From Limisphaerales bacterium (GTDB taxonomy: Bacteria; Verrucomicrobiota; Verrucomicrobiia; Limisphaerales; UBA11358), in NCBI GenBank assembly GCA_003134375.1, contig PLAY01000147.1:1-33239 (forward strand): a DNA stretch of 33,239 bases, given 5' to 3'. The notes below the pieces were generated by a model that saw only the letters and a list, made by a program, of their open reading frames with translations, searched no databases and was not told where the DNA came from. Numbering within the stretch: the stretch's first letter is position 1; each line of letters starts with the position of its first letter. The position numbers and the translations under genes were made by a program. This document shows positions 1 to 7,748 of the stretch, one piece after another.

Positions 1-1
1 G

Positions 2-292
2 AACTCAGAAACGGCGGGCTTTAAAAAAGTCCATGGCAGGAGACGAATGCGTTACGCACGCGGAGATGGTTTCTTCCAGCTAATTGGAAGACCTGAAATG
101 AAAGGTGAATTTGGTGTTGAACGTCTTGACCCACATTTTCTTAAAGAAGTTTTGGGCGTCCCTTACATAAGCACAACAGAAGACATTGCCAATGTTGTTG
201 AGGCATATCATCAGAAAAAACATAGAAACCAACTTCCTTCCCAGATAAAGGAGTTAGAAGCAAAGCCTGTTCAAAAAACAACACCTGTTTAG
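2..292 (+). CDS. Unknown protein, 5'-truncated by the window edge
   Basis: The reading frame is open from base 2 to the TAG at 290-292, so the gene probably begins before the window; the first ATG inside is at 47. About 96 residues are visible. The N-terminal visible part is basic (HGRRRMRYARG), followed by a mixed region with LDPHFLKEVLGVPYIST and a hydrophilic Lys/Gln-rich tail ending KPVQKTTPV. I do not recognise the family. It looks more AT-rich than the SRAP gene after it, and it converges on that gene. The window has only its C-terminus, so no function is proposed. Confidence 0.5.
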   Translation, partial: NSETAGFKKVHGRRRMRYARGDGFFQLIGRPEMKGEFGVERLDPHFLKEVLGVPYISTTEDIANVVEAYHQKKHRNQLPSQIKELEAKPVQKTTPV

Positions 293-336
293 TCACAACC
301 CCCGCGGAAAGGGTCGCTCCTAGAATTTTAGCATTT

Positions 337-1101
337 TCAGCTTTCCCCTTCATCGCCCCACCATTGCCGCTCGAAAAAGTCCCGGTCAATCCGCACCGGT
401 TCGATGCAGCGCGGATCATCCGTTTTGGGGCTGTTCACCAGGTCGCTGACGGGATAAATCTTCAACGGCTCCTCCAGTGGATGCCCCAGCGCCATCTTGT
501 GGGATTCACTGCGCGCGTCATCGTCTTTCAGCCACCAGCCATAATGATTCGGCGCTATGATGACCGGCATCCGGTCATGCAACGGTGCAATGGCCGCGTT
601 CGCCGCCCGCGTGATGATGGTGAACGATTCAATCGTCTCGCTCGCCGGCGCTTCGTCCAGATCGGTGTCAAACTTGCCGACGGCAGGCGGCTTGACCCGC
701 CGGTCCCACAAACCGGCAAAGCAAAACGGCTCGCCGCTTTTCAGCATCACCCGGAACGGTTGCCGTTTGCCGTCGCGTTCCTGCCACTCGTAAAAACTGT
801 CCGCCGGAATCAGGCACCGCCGATGCTTGAACGCCTCACGAACCGCCGTCCGGCTTTCAATCGTTTCCGACCGGGCATTGATCAGCGCATTCCCGACGCT
901 TTCATCCTTTGCCCAGGACGGAATCAGCCCCCATCGCATCAGCTTCACCGCCGGCTGATTGTGATCATGGAAAATGACAGGCGCGAGTTGTGTCGGCGCG
1001 ATATTGTAACGCGGCGCAAAAAACGGCACCCGCGCCATGACGACGCCCATCAGTTTGATCAGCTCGCCAAAATCCTTCGCCGCCGTATATCGTCCGCACA
1101 T
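337..1101 (-). CDS. SOS response-associated peptidase (SRAP/YedK/HMCES family)
   Basis: The 254-residue product starts MCGRY, so after removal of Met the catalytic Cys2 becomes the N-terminus. This is the hallmark of SRAP proteins, which form a thiazolidine crosslink with abasic sites in single-stranded DNA. The NARSET motif near residue 75 (Asn and Glu of the active site) and HDRMPVII near residue 175 (catalytic His) are both present, as is the CLIPADSFYEW signature between them. Length is normal for the family. The ATG at 1101 must be right because Cys2 follows it directly. It is transcribed away from the gene at 1279. SRAP genes are common on mobile elements and phages; here it is the first of several DNA-handling genes in the left part. 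Confidence 0.93.
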   Translation of the reverse strand: MCGRYTAAKDFGELIKLMGVVMARVPFFAPRYNIAPTQLAPVIFHDHNQPAVKLMRWGLIPSWAKDESVGNALINARSETIESRTAVREAFKHRRCLIPADSFYEWQERDGKRQPFRVMLKSGEPFCFAGLWDRRVKPPAVGKFDTDLDEAPASETIESFTIITRAANAAIAPLHDRMPVIIAPNHYGWWLKDDDARSESHKMALGHPLEEPLKIYPVSDLVNSPKTDDPRCIEPVRIDRDFFERQWWGDEGES

Positions 1102-1278
1102 GCCATCACATTATCACACGCCCCGGACAATGCCTGTCCAATGGAAAATAATTCCGCTTACATCCTGAAAAACTTTGACAAGTGCCTTAATCATCCACAA
1201 ACCTCGCCCTCAACCATGAAATCTAGGCTTTTTCCAAACAAGCTTTCCAAAAAGAAGAAGTCGAACAACCTCGCGCCC

Positions 1279-1759
1279 ATGAGACTTCACGCTTACGTCT
1301 TCTGCGACTGTTTAGAACAGGGCCGCCTCAAGCGCCAGCCTCCCAATCCTGAAATCGTCGGGGTGATCGCCAACGGCGACCTCGGTTATTGTCGCGCCAC
1401 TCCCGAGCAACACGCTGCCTTCGTCACGTGGCGTTCCCATGCCTGCCGCCACCCGGAAGGCGTGGTCACGGGCGGCCAACTGGGCTACCGATTGCCCCGC
1501 GAAGTCCTGCACCGTGCCATGTCCCCGCACAGCCGCGCCTTCCCACTTTTCATCCGCAAGGTTCTCGGGTGCAAAACCCACACCCGCAACTCCCATCTCA
1601 CCCTCAATCAAGTCGAGAAACTCCAGGTCGAACTTGCCCGCTTGAAAAACTTTCACTTAGCCGACCGAAAAGCTCGATCGTGAACTGCGGTGTTTTTACG
1701 GCCAGATGAGACAGCTCTTGCGCGCAGCCCTGAAGTTTCACAAGCCCATCGCCATGTAA
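1279..1759 (+). pseudogene. Conserved hypothetical protein broken by a one-base frameshift
   Basis: Frame 1 from the ATG at 1279 encodes MRLHAYVFCDCLEQGRLK and continues, protein-like, to about residue 130 before the TGA at 1681. Translation in frame 2 from about 1667 gives EKLDRELRCF, then GQMRQLLRAALKFHKPIAM and a stop at 1757-1759. This is the usual ending I know for this roughly 155-residue family. One extra base near 1665-1666 (GAC C GAA) would join the two parts exactly. An upstream in-frame ATG at 1216 would add a Lys-rich extension that I do not believe is part of the gene. The function of the family is unknown to me. The break could be a true mutation, an assembly error or, less likely, a programmed +1 shift. 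Confidence 0.62.
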
Positions 1760-2417
1760 TGCTGGTAACTGCCGCCCAACCGCTGTTCCACCATCAATTT
1801 CCTCTTTCGCAGAAACTTCCTCGCATCAATTCCCCCGCCAGCGGACTCCGCCTTGAAACGAGGAAGATTCTGCTCGCCCACCAGCGCTCCCTCGCGAGCT
1901 TTATTCCGCACCGTTCCGCAGGCTTCACTTTCGCTGCATAAACATCACAAGCGAGCCATATAGTCGGGGGGGCGACTTCCGCCCCTACTCGAATCCGCCG
2001 TGACCAACGCGTTCTTTGTTTCGCTGCACGGGCTTTCGGTCGGCCCTTTTCCCCGCTCGACCATGCCCGTTCCGCTTCGCAAAGCCCGCGCTCGTCACGA
2101 GCGGCAACGGATTGGCCGCATCAGCGGCTGGCTTCCGTCTGCGCTCGGCAGCGGCGTTGCGCTCCGGCTCCATTCCCGCCGTCTCTCCGCCTGCGCTTCA
2201 CTTCCCCCGCTCGCCGCCCGCAGACCGAAGCCTCATGAAAATTGAGAAATCTTTTCGAGTGCCGCACAAGGAATCGCATGTAGTCCGATACGGATCCATT
2301 CCGCATCTGGAATTTACTTTTCCCATTTACTGTAATAGTTCACGTTGAAAAACTCCACCTGTTTCAGCATTTCTGAGGGTCGGTTTACCGAGCCTCTCGG
2401 CACTTGGATTTGCTCCT
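1760..2417. other. Gene-free stretch with a repeat copy and palindromes
   Basis: I see no convincing gene here. The first 200 bases hold nothing recognisable. An imperfect palindrome lies at 1962-1989 (arms AGTCGGGGG and GCCCCTACT), the first copy of the dispersed repeat at 1993-2233, and a small hairpin at 2375-2396 (GAGG, TCGG, loop TTTA, CCGA, CCTC with one G-G mismatch) just before the next gene. The short open frames in this region overlap the repeat and are not conserved between its copies. Confidence 0.5.
1993..2233 (+). repeat. Dispersed ~240-bp repeat, copy 1
   Basis: This copy starts around ATCCGCCGTGACC and ends at CGCAGACCGAAGCCT. The copies at 8045-8284 and 13457-13699 share the same start, end and internal order. 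All three contain TCCCGCCGTCTCTCC exactly and blocks such as GGCTTCCGTC and GTTCCGCT, with substitutions and small indels between. All three have the same orientation in the window. No terminal inverted repeats or target duplications are evident. Confidence 0.85.
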
Positions 2418-3404
2418 ATGCCGGGATATGCTCGACGCCACCGTAGCGCCATGACCAAAGCCCTCGCTCTCGACCTGAAAAGAATCCGTGCCCAAGCCTT
2501 TGACCGCGCCGATTGGGCGGAGCCAGCCGTCCGTCATTATCACGCTGTCACGGCAAAGCTGGACGCCTTGACCGTCAAAACGCTCCGTGGCCTCTACGAC
2601 TGGATGTTTGTCCCGACCACCCTCTGGCCGTTTAACATCCAGGACGTGCTGGAGGATTGCCTGTCTGTTCTGGAAAAGGGCAAGCGGCTCAACACCCGGC
2701 ACCGGTTGATCATTGAACTGCTGCCGGAGCCGCCGGGTGAAGCCATCTGCACCGCCGTGGCCGGCCACGAATTTCAGGTCCAAAAAGGCAGCTACGAAAA
2801 TCTCGTCAAAACCCAGGCCAAATATGACCAGAACGAACTAGCCAACCGGAATAACCATGATTTGCGCCGCCAATGGGAGAACATCAAAGCCGCCTTCGAT
2901 GTCCAATCCTACGGCGACCATAAAGGCGTGATCCGCCGGACCATGACCGCCGAGCGCAATTTGCGACCGTCATTTTCCGTCAACCTGCGCCGGCCGGAAG
3001 AAGCCTTTCAAGCGGCGTTCGATGCGTTTTGTCTGCGGTGGAATCTCTACGGGATGCAGCATGACGAACCGCTCCTGCTCAAACTCGCCGTCAACCTCAC
3101 ACCCTACGGGACGATGATTCAGATTCCCGCCTATTGGTCATTTGACCCGAAGCGGGATATTCGGTGGGATGCCATTGCCAAACTTCATCGCACTCGCGTC
3201 CACGGCCGCCAGGGTTCCGCCTTGGCCGAAGGTATTGCCGAACGAATGCAAAACGCCGAAAAACTCCGCAAGCTTGACGAGGAAGTCCGCCGCCTCAGCT
3301 TGAAGGGCGATAAGAAGCATGAGTTCATCTGCCGGGGGCTGGGATGGGATGTTCGCACCAGCCCCAAGCGCATCAGCCGGCTGCGCGCGGAATTCAAAGA
3401 ATAA
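2418..3404 (+). CDS. Hypothetical protein, 328 residues
   Basis: This is a single long frame with good codon texture, but I do not recognise the family. The protein is soluble and mixed alpha/beta in appearance, rich in Arg, Lys and Glu, with no signal peptide or membrane segment. The N-terminal part (about 25-115) is helical with WPFNIQDVLEDCLSVL. The middle has RRTMTAERNLRPSF, and the C-terminal 70 residues are charged (AERMQNAEKLRKLDEEVRRL) and could form a short coiled coil. The start may be the ATG at 2418 or the one at 2451 (MTKALALD); neither has a clear ribosome binding site. It stands alone, between the repeat copy and a palindrome at 3421. A role in DNA transactions would be a guess from the neighbours only. 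Confidence 0.75.
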   Translation: MPGYARRHRSAMTKALALDLKRIRAQAFDRADWAEPAVRHYHAVTAKLDALTVKTLRGLYDWMFVPTTLWPFNIQDVLEDCLSVLEKGKRLNTRHRLIIELLPEPPGEAICTAVAGHEFQVQKGSYENLVKTQAKYDQNELANRNNHDLRRQWENIKAAFDVQSYGDHKGVIRRTMTAERNLRPSFSVNLRRPEEAFQAAFDAFCLRWNLYGMQHDEPLLLKLAVNLTPYGTMIQIPAYWSFDPKRDIRWDAIAKLHRTRVHGRQGSALAEGIAERMQNAEKLRKLDEEVRRLSLKGDKKHEFICRGLGWDVRTSPKRISRLRAEFKE

Positions 3405-3420
3405 TGGGTAGAGTTGGTAG

Positions 3421-3442
3421 GGACGGTCGCGCTGCGCCGTCC
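3421..3442. repeat. Short intergenic palindrome (GGACGG/CCGTCC)
   Basis: Perfect 6-bp arms (GGACGG at 3421-3426, CCGTCC at 3437-3442) surround a 10-base GC-rich loop, preceded by GTA. It lies 17 bases after the stop of the preceding gene. There is no T-run, so it is not a classical intrinsic terminator. It resembles the short GTAGGG-type palindromes scattered between genes in Verrucomicrobiota; that comparison is from memory. Confidence 0.45.
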
Positions 3443-3477
3443 GTTAGTGTCCGTCCGCGAGAACCTCCAACCGCGTT

Positions 3478-3705
3478 TTACAACGCTGGTTCGTGCTTGC
3501 CTTTGTTGGGTCCGAGCGGATGACGCGGGCAGGATGCGGCGGTCAGATTCATAAGGCTGGCGTTGCTAATGCCGCAATGCTGGCACTCATATTTTGCCTT
3601 CTCACTTCCCTGATACAAAACGTGTTTACCTTTGCCTGCGCCCGCCGGGTGGCGGAAACAGGTTGCCGCCGTCAGGCCGGAGATGCCAGCGGCTTTAGTT
3701 TCCAC
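3478..3705 (-). CDS. Small Cys/His repeat protein, zinc-ribbon-like
   Basis: The 75 residues contain two related units of the form LTAA-T/S-C-x-RHP, then a Gly/Lys stretch ending KGKH. Between them is YQGSEKAKYECQHCG with a CxxC pair. The C-terminal KGKHEPAL is typical of a small protein family with such repeated CxxHP...KH / CxxCG units seen in several phyla. The spacing of Cys and His suggests metal binding, but this is inference. The frame needs a GTG start at 3705 or a start further upstream, since the nearby ATG at 3707 is in another frame. It is divergent from the nuclease gene at 3776. The role of the family is unknown to me. Confidence 0.65.
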   Translation of the reverse strand: METKAAGISGLTAATCFRHPAGAGKGKHVLYQGSEKAKYECQHCGISNASLMNLTAASCPRHPLGPNKGKHEPAL

Positions 3706-3775
3706 ATAAATGTTTTCTTTTGACTGATCCGCGATATGCTTTCCGTGTCTGTGAAGATAGGCACAGGATATTGCA

Positions 3776-4789
3776 ATGGATCGCGACCAAAATATTTTTT
3801 ACAAGCTGGTAAATGATGAAAACTCCACAACAGAGTTGCTTTGCAACTTGATGAGGTTTGCATCTTTTCGGTGCGCTTTTCTTGCCAGATTACTTCCCGA
3901 ATCTTGTTTTTCTGATCAAATCGAACATGAAGACGTCGATACTCAAAGGACACTTGATAGCGGTAATGGTCGGCCAGATGTAGTTATAAATGGCGACAGA
4001 ATATATGTTTTAGTGGAGATCAAGACTGATCTGTGTTGCAAACTGACTGAAAATCAGCCAGATGGATACTTTTCACATCTGCTGGGGTTGTCAGAAGATT
4101 ATGCGGAGCGTTGGCTGGTTTTTCTCGTTCCAAAAGGTTGGATTTGTGAAAATATCATCAAAAATAAATTCCGTCATATCAAAGAGGACTCATCAAGTAA
4201 TCGCATCAATACCTCCATTCTTTACTGGGAGGACGTTCTTGAAATAATCGAGGAAAGTGATCTTAAGGAACTAAATCCATTTTTTAACGATTTTCACGAG
4301 ATGCTTGTAAGTTGGTATAGACCCAAACCCATTAAATTTACAAAGGAGGAGGTTGATATGATGTTCACAAATGAAATCCCGAATGTTTTGGAAAAACTGG
4401 ATGAACTAATAGGCCAGATTTATTCTAAAAGCCGAGCATACAAATGCTGTCAGCGTCACAGTGGAAGAGACCTTTGCTGCGAGGAGAAGGCCATCTATTT
4501 CCAAAACGAAAAAGGCAAAGACATCTTTTACTTCGGGGTTTGGACTACTTTTTGGAAAGATAAAGGGCATCCCTTGTGTTATGGCGTGAATAAAGACTAC
4601 ACCAATGTCGAAGCTTTCAGGAATATTTGCAAGGCCACAAACAAGGACACAGTCGAATTCAATAACTGGATAATGAGTTGGGTTTTACAAAAAACATTAT
4701 CAAATGAGAACGTCGCGGATGAGATATGGCTGCAACTTCAACCTGTGCTTGAAGATAAAGATGTTGGTGTGGCCAAAGTAGAGATTTAG
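3776..4789 (+). CDS. Stand-alone PD-(D/E)XK-type nuclease-like protein
   Basis: The 337-residue protein has GRPDVVINGDRIYVLVEIKTD at about residues 65-85: an Asp followed, across a beta-hairpin, by E-I-K. This is the core of the PD-(D/E)XK nuclease fold; a Glu upstream near residue 53 could complete the site. The rest, with many Trp, Tyr and Cys residues, is unlike any named enzyme I know. Such predicted nucleases occur as defence-island proteins of unknown specificity. The ATG at 3776 has AGGA seven bases upstream. The gene is clearly more AT-rich than its neighbours, with many AAA, GAT and AAT codons, which points to separate acquisition. It converges with the exonuclease gene, the stops being one base apart. 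Nuclease activity and target are not established by sequence alone. Confidence 0.8.
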   Translation: MDRDQNIFYKLVNDENSTTELLCNLMRFASFRCAFLARLLPESCFSDQIEHEDVDTQRTLDSGNGRPDVVINGDRIYVLVEIKTDLCCKLTENQPDGYFSHLLGLSEDYAERWLVFLVPKGWICENIIKNKFRHIKEDSSSNRINTSILYWEDVLEIIEESDLKELNPFFNDFHEMLVSWYRPKPIKFTKEEVDMMFTNEIPNVLEKLDELIGQIYSKSRAYKCCQRHSGRDLCCEEKAIYFQNEKGKDIFYFGVWTTFWKDKGHPLCYGVNKDYTNVEAFRNICKATNKDTVEFNNWIMSWVLQKTLSNENVADEIWLQLQPVLEDKDVGVAKVEI

Positions 4790-4790
4790 A

Positions 4791-5351
4791 CTAAAGCCGC
4801 TTCGGCTCCATTCCTATCTTTTGTAAGAACTCGCGTGGCGTGTTAGCGTTGACCTGTTTCATCATCGCCAGCAGCACACGTCCGGCGGCCTCGGCGTCGG
4901 ATTGGGCGTGGTGGTGATTAAATTGGTGGCCAATGTGGGCGGTCAGTGCTTTCAGCCCATGACTTGGCAGTTCCGGCCAGACGCGCCGTGCGAGCTGACA
5001 GGTGCAAATATAATCAAACTCCGGTCGGGGCAGGCCGAAATACTCCAGCGTCACGCGCAAATGCTCGATGTCGAAGGATGCGTTATGCGCAATCACGAGG
5101 TCATCGCCAGCCAACCGACATACCAGTTCCTTCGCAATGGCAGGGAATTCCGGGGCGTCCAAAACATCCAGATGCGTCAGGCCGTGGCATTCAATGAAGT
5201 CGTCGTGAAACCAGCCGTGGCCTTTGGGTGGCCGCACCAGCCAATAAGGCGATTCCGTCAGTTGACCATTTTCAAAGACGGCCAGTCCGGCGGCGCAGAT
5301 GCTCACGCGCGAAGGATTGGCGGTTTCAAAGTCAAGACTGACGAAGTTCAT
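4791..5351 (-). CDS. 3'-5' exonuclease, DnaQ/RNase T-like (DEDDh)
   Basis: The 186-residue protein carries all catalytic positions of the DEDDh family: D7 and E9 in SLDFETA, the Exo II Asp near residue 94 in AHNASFD, and the Exo III His and Asp near 147-152 in HHAQSDAEAA. It is a single exonuclease domain with no polymerase, BRCT or helicase extension, as in the many stand-alone relatives of DNA polymerase III epsilon. It would remove nucleotides from 3' ends of DNA or RNA using two metal ions; which substrate it uses cannot be told. The ATG at 5349-5351 precedes the conserved N-terminus directly. It is followed upstream, on the same strand, by the gene pair 5379-7069, with a 27-base gap, so all three could be one transcript. 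Confidence 0.92.
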   Translation of the reverse strand: MNFVSLDFETANPSRVSICAAGLAVFENGQLTESPYWLVRPPKGHGWFHDDFIECHGLTHLDVLDAPEFPAIAKELVCRLAGDDLVIAHNASFDIEHLRVTLEYFGLPRPEFDYICTCQLARRVWPELPSHGLKALTAHIGHQFNHHHAQSDAEAAGRVLLAMMKQVNANTPREFLQKIGMEPKRL

Positions 5352-5378
5352 CGGGTGCAGGAGGTTTTATGCTTCAAA

Positions 5379-5891
5379 TCACCGGATGTTGTAAAGATAC
5401 AACACCGTTGCCCATCCAGATGGCAACGCCGGAGGCGGTTCAGGCAGTTCTTCGGTATATTTGCAGAGCATCAGAAGCAGGTGACGGGCATGAAAGAATG
5501 CCTCGATGATCGCGCGAGTTGATGACGGCGGTTTCGAGGTGCCTTCGGCCACGATTTCGACGAAGTCTGGATTCAACTTGAGGTGTGGCGCCAGCGATTG
5601 CAGAGTTTCGCCGATTTTCAACGTGGCTGTTTGAGCGCGGAGAACCTTGAACGAATGATGATAAAAGCGGTAAATCGGATCTTCGTAACCCCAATGGTCG
5701 GACACGGAGGCCAGGAGCGCCCTTAATTCGGGCAGCCTGTGTTTGGCCGTGGACAGCAACTTCTTCTCTTCCGCCTCGCGCACTGCCAACGGTTTTAATT
5801 CGATTGGCACCGGCTTTGGTTCGGCGGGAGGCAACGTTCCTTTTCGTTTTCCATCCGGCTTCCGATTCACACCTGGTTTTTTGGTTTTCAT
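5379..5891 (-). CDS. Conserved hypothetical protein, about 170 residues
   Basis: The N-terminal 45 residues are Lys/Pro-rich and likely disordered. They are followed by a helical domain with YEDPIYRFYHHSFKVLRAQ around residues 65-85, an AIIEAFFHARHLLLML stretch, and the ending LPSGWATVLYLYNIR. I know this pattern from a conserved hypothetical family in planctomycetes and Verrucomicrobiota; no function is known to me. The ATG at 5891 lies five bases after the stop of the AAA+ gene (5897-5899). A TTG at 5900 would instead overlap it. Either way the two genes are closely coupled, which suggests that the protein works with the ATPase. Confidence 0.75.
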   Translation of the reverse strand: MKTKKPGVNRKPDGKRKGTLPPAEPKPVPIELKPLAVREAEEKKLLSTAKHRLPELRALLASVSDHWGYEDPIYRFYHHSFKVLRAQTATLKIGETLQSLAPHLKLNPDFVEIVAEGTSKPPSSTRAIIEAFFHARHLLLMLCKYTEELPEPPPALPSGWATVLYLYNIR

Positions 5892-5896
5892 ATTTT

Positions 5897-7069
5897 TCAA
5901 GCCGCAAATCCAATTCGCGGGCGGTTAATTTCGTCGGTGTCCTGTCCGGCAAACACCTCGGCGAGGGAGTAATCATGGGCTTGTGGCAATTTCCGGCCAA
6001 GACTTCCGGCCAGGCGGGCAGCTTGGGCGTAGTCGAGCCGGCCAAATACGCGATGGCAAAGCAGACGACCGGGACGAAGCAGCGCCGGATCAATGTCGGC
6101 GGCGGAGCAATTGATCGTGCAGATGATTTGAAGGCGAAGGAAATCGGCGAGCATTCCATCCGACAAATTCAGGAGTGCGCTTACCTGTTCGCGATTGTCA
6201 GAACCGCGAGTCATCAGCGCCGCGTCGGAATCCTCCAGAATGACGACGAACTTTTTATTGGAATGATGCCATCGCTGATCGGTCCAGAAGCCGATAAAAT
6301 CGGGCTTTGAAAGAATGCCCATCGCGGCTGTCGGGATGAAATAGAATCGGTGCGACTCCTTGAGTTCGCCCATGAGGTGACGAAGATAAAAGGTTTTGCC
6401 CGTGCCCGGCTTTCCCTCAAAAATCGAGAGGCCATTGGGTCGTCTACAAAGTTTTTCGACAAAGCTCCGATGCCATTCTCCGCCGCCACTGCCGTAATGA
6501 AGGGCAAGGGCTTCCGGTTTGAGAACCGTGTCGGAAGATAAAGAGACTTCTTTGGTTTTGATATTGTCTCCTTCCTGCTGGATAAGATAAAAAACCCCGC
6601 CGTCCGAGGCCGGGGGTATGGGCATGCGGTATTTCTTGCCAAACTGTGTCACCAGACGTTCAGCTTCAATCGGAGTGGCAGCGAAACCAATAATCCGGTC
6701 CTTATCGGCATAAAGAAATGCCCGGGGGCCGAACTGAAAGGTGAGATCATCCCATTCCTTCGTGGTGTTTTTGGCGTCTTTGGAAGAAAGTTTGCGGATG
6801 GATCGGAACAGGGTGGCGGCATTCTCTGAAATCATCTGATTCAGATCCCATGAACCATAAAACCGGCAGACATGCAATCGCCCCGCGCCAAAGGCAGACA
6901 TAACCGGAACATGCGGCTTGCGATATTGTTCAACAAAGGCATCTGCCTCGGCCAGGTCGCAGATTATTTGCGTTGGAGAACCAGAGATTTCTGGTGCTGG
7001 GATTGCAGGCTCCGATACCTGGTCGGATTGACCGGTGGCAGTCTTTAGAGATTCAGGCGTTTTTGTCAT
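5897..7069 (-). CDS. AAA+ family ATPase
   Basis: From the ATG at 7069 (MTKTPESLKT) the protein has 390 residues; a TTG at 7138 would add 23. The first ~200 residues form a domain I do not recognise. The AAA+ core follows: Walker A GKPGTGKT near residue 218, Walker B FVVILEDSDAAL near 275 (acidic pair E-D rather than D-E), sensor 1 in IICTINC, and ALLRPGRL, which matches the arginine-finger region of classical AAA proteins. Members of this clade are hexameric remodelling ATPases, but the substrate here is unknown. It is the first gene of a minus-strand unit with the hypothetical gene at 5379-5891 and perhaps the exonuclease. Its promoter would lie in the 245-base gap shared with the divergent HU-like gene. 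Confidence 0.85.
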   Translation of the reverse strand: MTKTPESLKTATGQSDQVSEPAIPAPEISGSPTQIICDLAEADAFVEQYRKPHVPVMSAFGAGRLHVCRFYGSWDLNQMISENAATLFRSIRKLSSKDAKNTTKEWDDLTFQFGPRAFLYADKDRIIGFAATPIEAERLVTQFGKKYRMPIPPASDGGVFYLIQQEGDNIKTKEVSLSSDTVLKPEALALHYGSGGGEWHRSFVEKLCRRPNGLSIFEGKPGTGKTFYLRHLMGELKESHRFYFIPTAAMGILSKPDFIGFWTDQRWHHSNKKFVVILEDSDAALMTRGSDNREQVSALLNLSDGMLADFLRLQIICTINCSAADIDPALLRPGRLLCHRVFGRLDYAQAARLAGSLGRKLPQAHDYSLAEVFAGQDTDEINRPRIGFAA

Positions 7070-7313
7070 ACTGTGATTATTTGTAGTCACAGGATGCACC
7101 CGGCCTGACTGTCGTTCAAAGGAACTGAATGTCCCCAATCCCTGTCCGGGCAGGCGGAAAGCAACTATTCATGTGTTGTTCCCCGGATATTCACCGACCG
7201 AAAGGCGCAGATTCCTCAATAAAGACAGGGTTTTAACTTGGCGAGGGGTTCCAGAACGGCTTTAATGCGCCGTCAACACCAACCATTAACAATCAAACGA
7301 ACGGACCAAATTT

Positions 7314-7601
7314 ATGGCTACAGCCCTGAGCAAATCCCAAATCGCTTCTGAAATCGCTGAAAAGAACGGCATCACCAAAAAGCAAGCGGTGGAAATTCTC
7401 GAATTCATCGCGGAACTAGCCTACAAGAACGCCAAGAACACCTTCACCCTGCCCGGTCTCGGCAAGCTGGTGCTGGTCGATCGCAAAGCCCGCATCGGAC
7501 GCAACCCGGCCACTGGCGAGACGATCCAAATCAAGGCCAAGAAGGTCGTGAAGTTCCGCGTGGCCAAAGCTGCCAAGGACGCCATCCTCGGCACGAAGTA
7601 A
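7314..7601 (+). CDS. HU/IHF-family DNA-binding protein
   Basis: The 95-residue protein has the family layout: a helical dimerisation N-terminus (ALSKSQIASEIAEKNGITKKQAVEILEFI), the TLPGLGKLVLVDRKAR turn, and the RIGRNPATGETIQI beta-arm that inserts into the minor groove (R-x-G-R-N-P-x-T-G). A basic C-terminal helix follows. It would bend and compact DNA, and such proteins also serve as accessory factors in recombination and conjugation. The ATG at 7314 follows a 170-base leader. A strong intrinsic terminator at 7619-7653 ends the transcript, so it is a single-gene unit. Confidence 0.95.
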   Translation: MATALSKSQIASEIAEKNGITKKQAVEILEFIAELAYKNAKNTFTLPGLGKLVLVDRKARIGRNPATGETIQIKAKKVVKFRVAKAAKDAILGTK

Positions 7602-7618
7602 AACCGGCTCCCATTTTC

Positions 7619-7653
7619 AAAGGCACTCTGTTTATTTCAGAGTGCCTTTTTTG
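7619..7653 (+). terminator. Rho-independent terminator after the HU-like gene
   Basis: Arms AGGCACTCTG (7621-7630) and CAGAGTGCCT (7638-7647) pair perfectly around the loop TTTATTT, extended by two A-T pairs, and run into TTTTTTGTT. It lies 18 bases after the stop codon. Confidence 0.95.
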
Positions 7654-7680
7654 TTGCGCCGCCATTTTGCCTCTCGAAAG

Positions 7681-7748
7681 ACCCAGGGCCTTCGTCTAGT
7701 TTGGGGTACAGGACCAATCCGGGCCGGCGATGTCAGCCGGGCCTGGGT
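7681..7748. other. Structured element with tRNA-like outline
   Basis: The outer arms ACCCAGG (7681-7687) and CCTGGGT (7742-7748) pair perfectly over seven bases. Just inside the 3' arm is a perfect 5-bp stem, CCGGC (7724-7728) with GCCGG (7736-7740), around a 7-base loop. A third weaker stem TTGG/CCAA is possible at 7701-7717. The 5' half (GCCTTCGTCTAGT) resembles the start of a tRNA-Glu. There is no TTCGA-type T-loop and no anticodon arm, so it is not a functional tRNA. It could be a decayed tRNA fragment, a small RNA, or the 3' structure of the gene on the minus strand, whose stop codon it touches. Confidence 0.4.

Noticed and set aside
364-1215. Plus-strand frame over the SRAP gene, continuous with the gene at 1279
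   Set aside because: It is the shadow of the SRAP coding strand; only the part after 1279 reads like a protein.
1985-2173. Minus-strand ORF of 62 residues within repeat copy 1
   Set aside because: A similar frame exists in copy 3 but is stopped in copy 2, and the composition (Arg/Ala/Pro) is that of translated GC-rich repeat DNA.
5355-5522. Plus-strand ATG at 5368 with AGGAGG before it
   Set aside because: The short frame that follows is antisense to a conserved hypothetical gene and has no protein-like features; the ribosome-binding-like motif is probably fortuitous.
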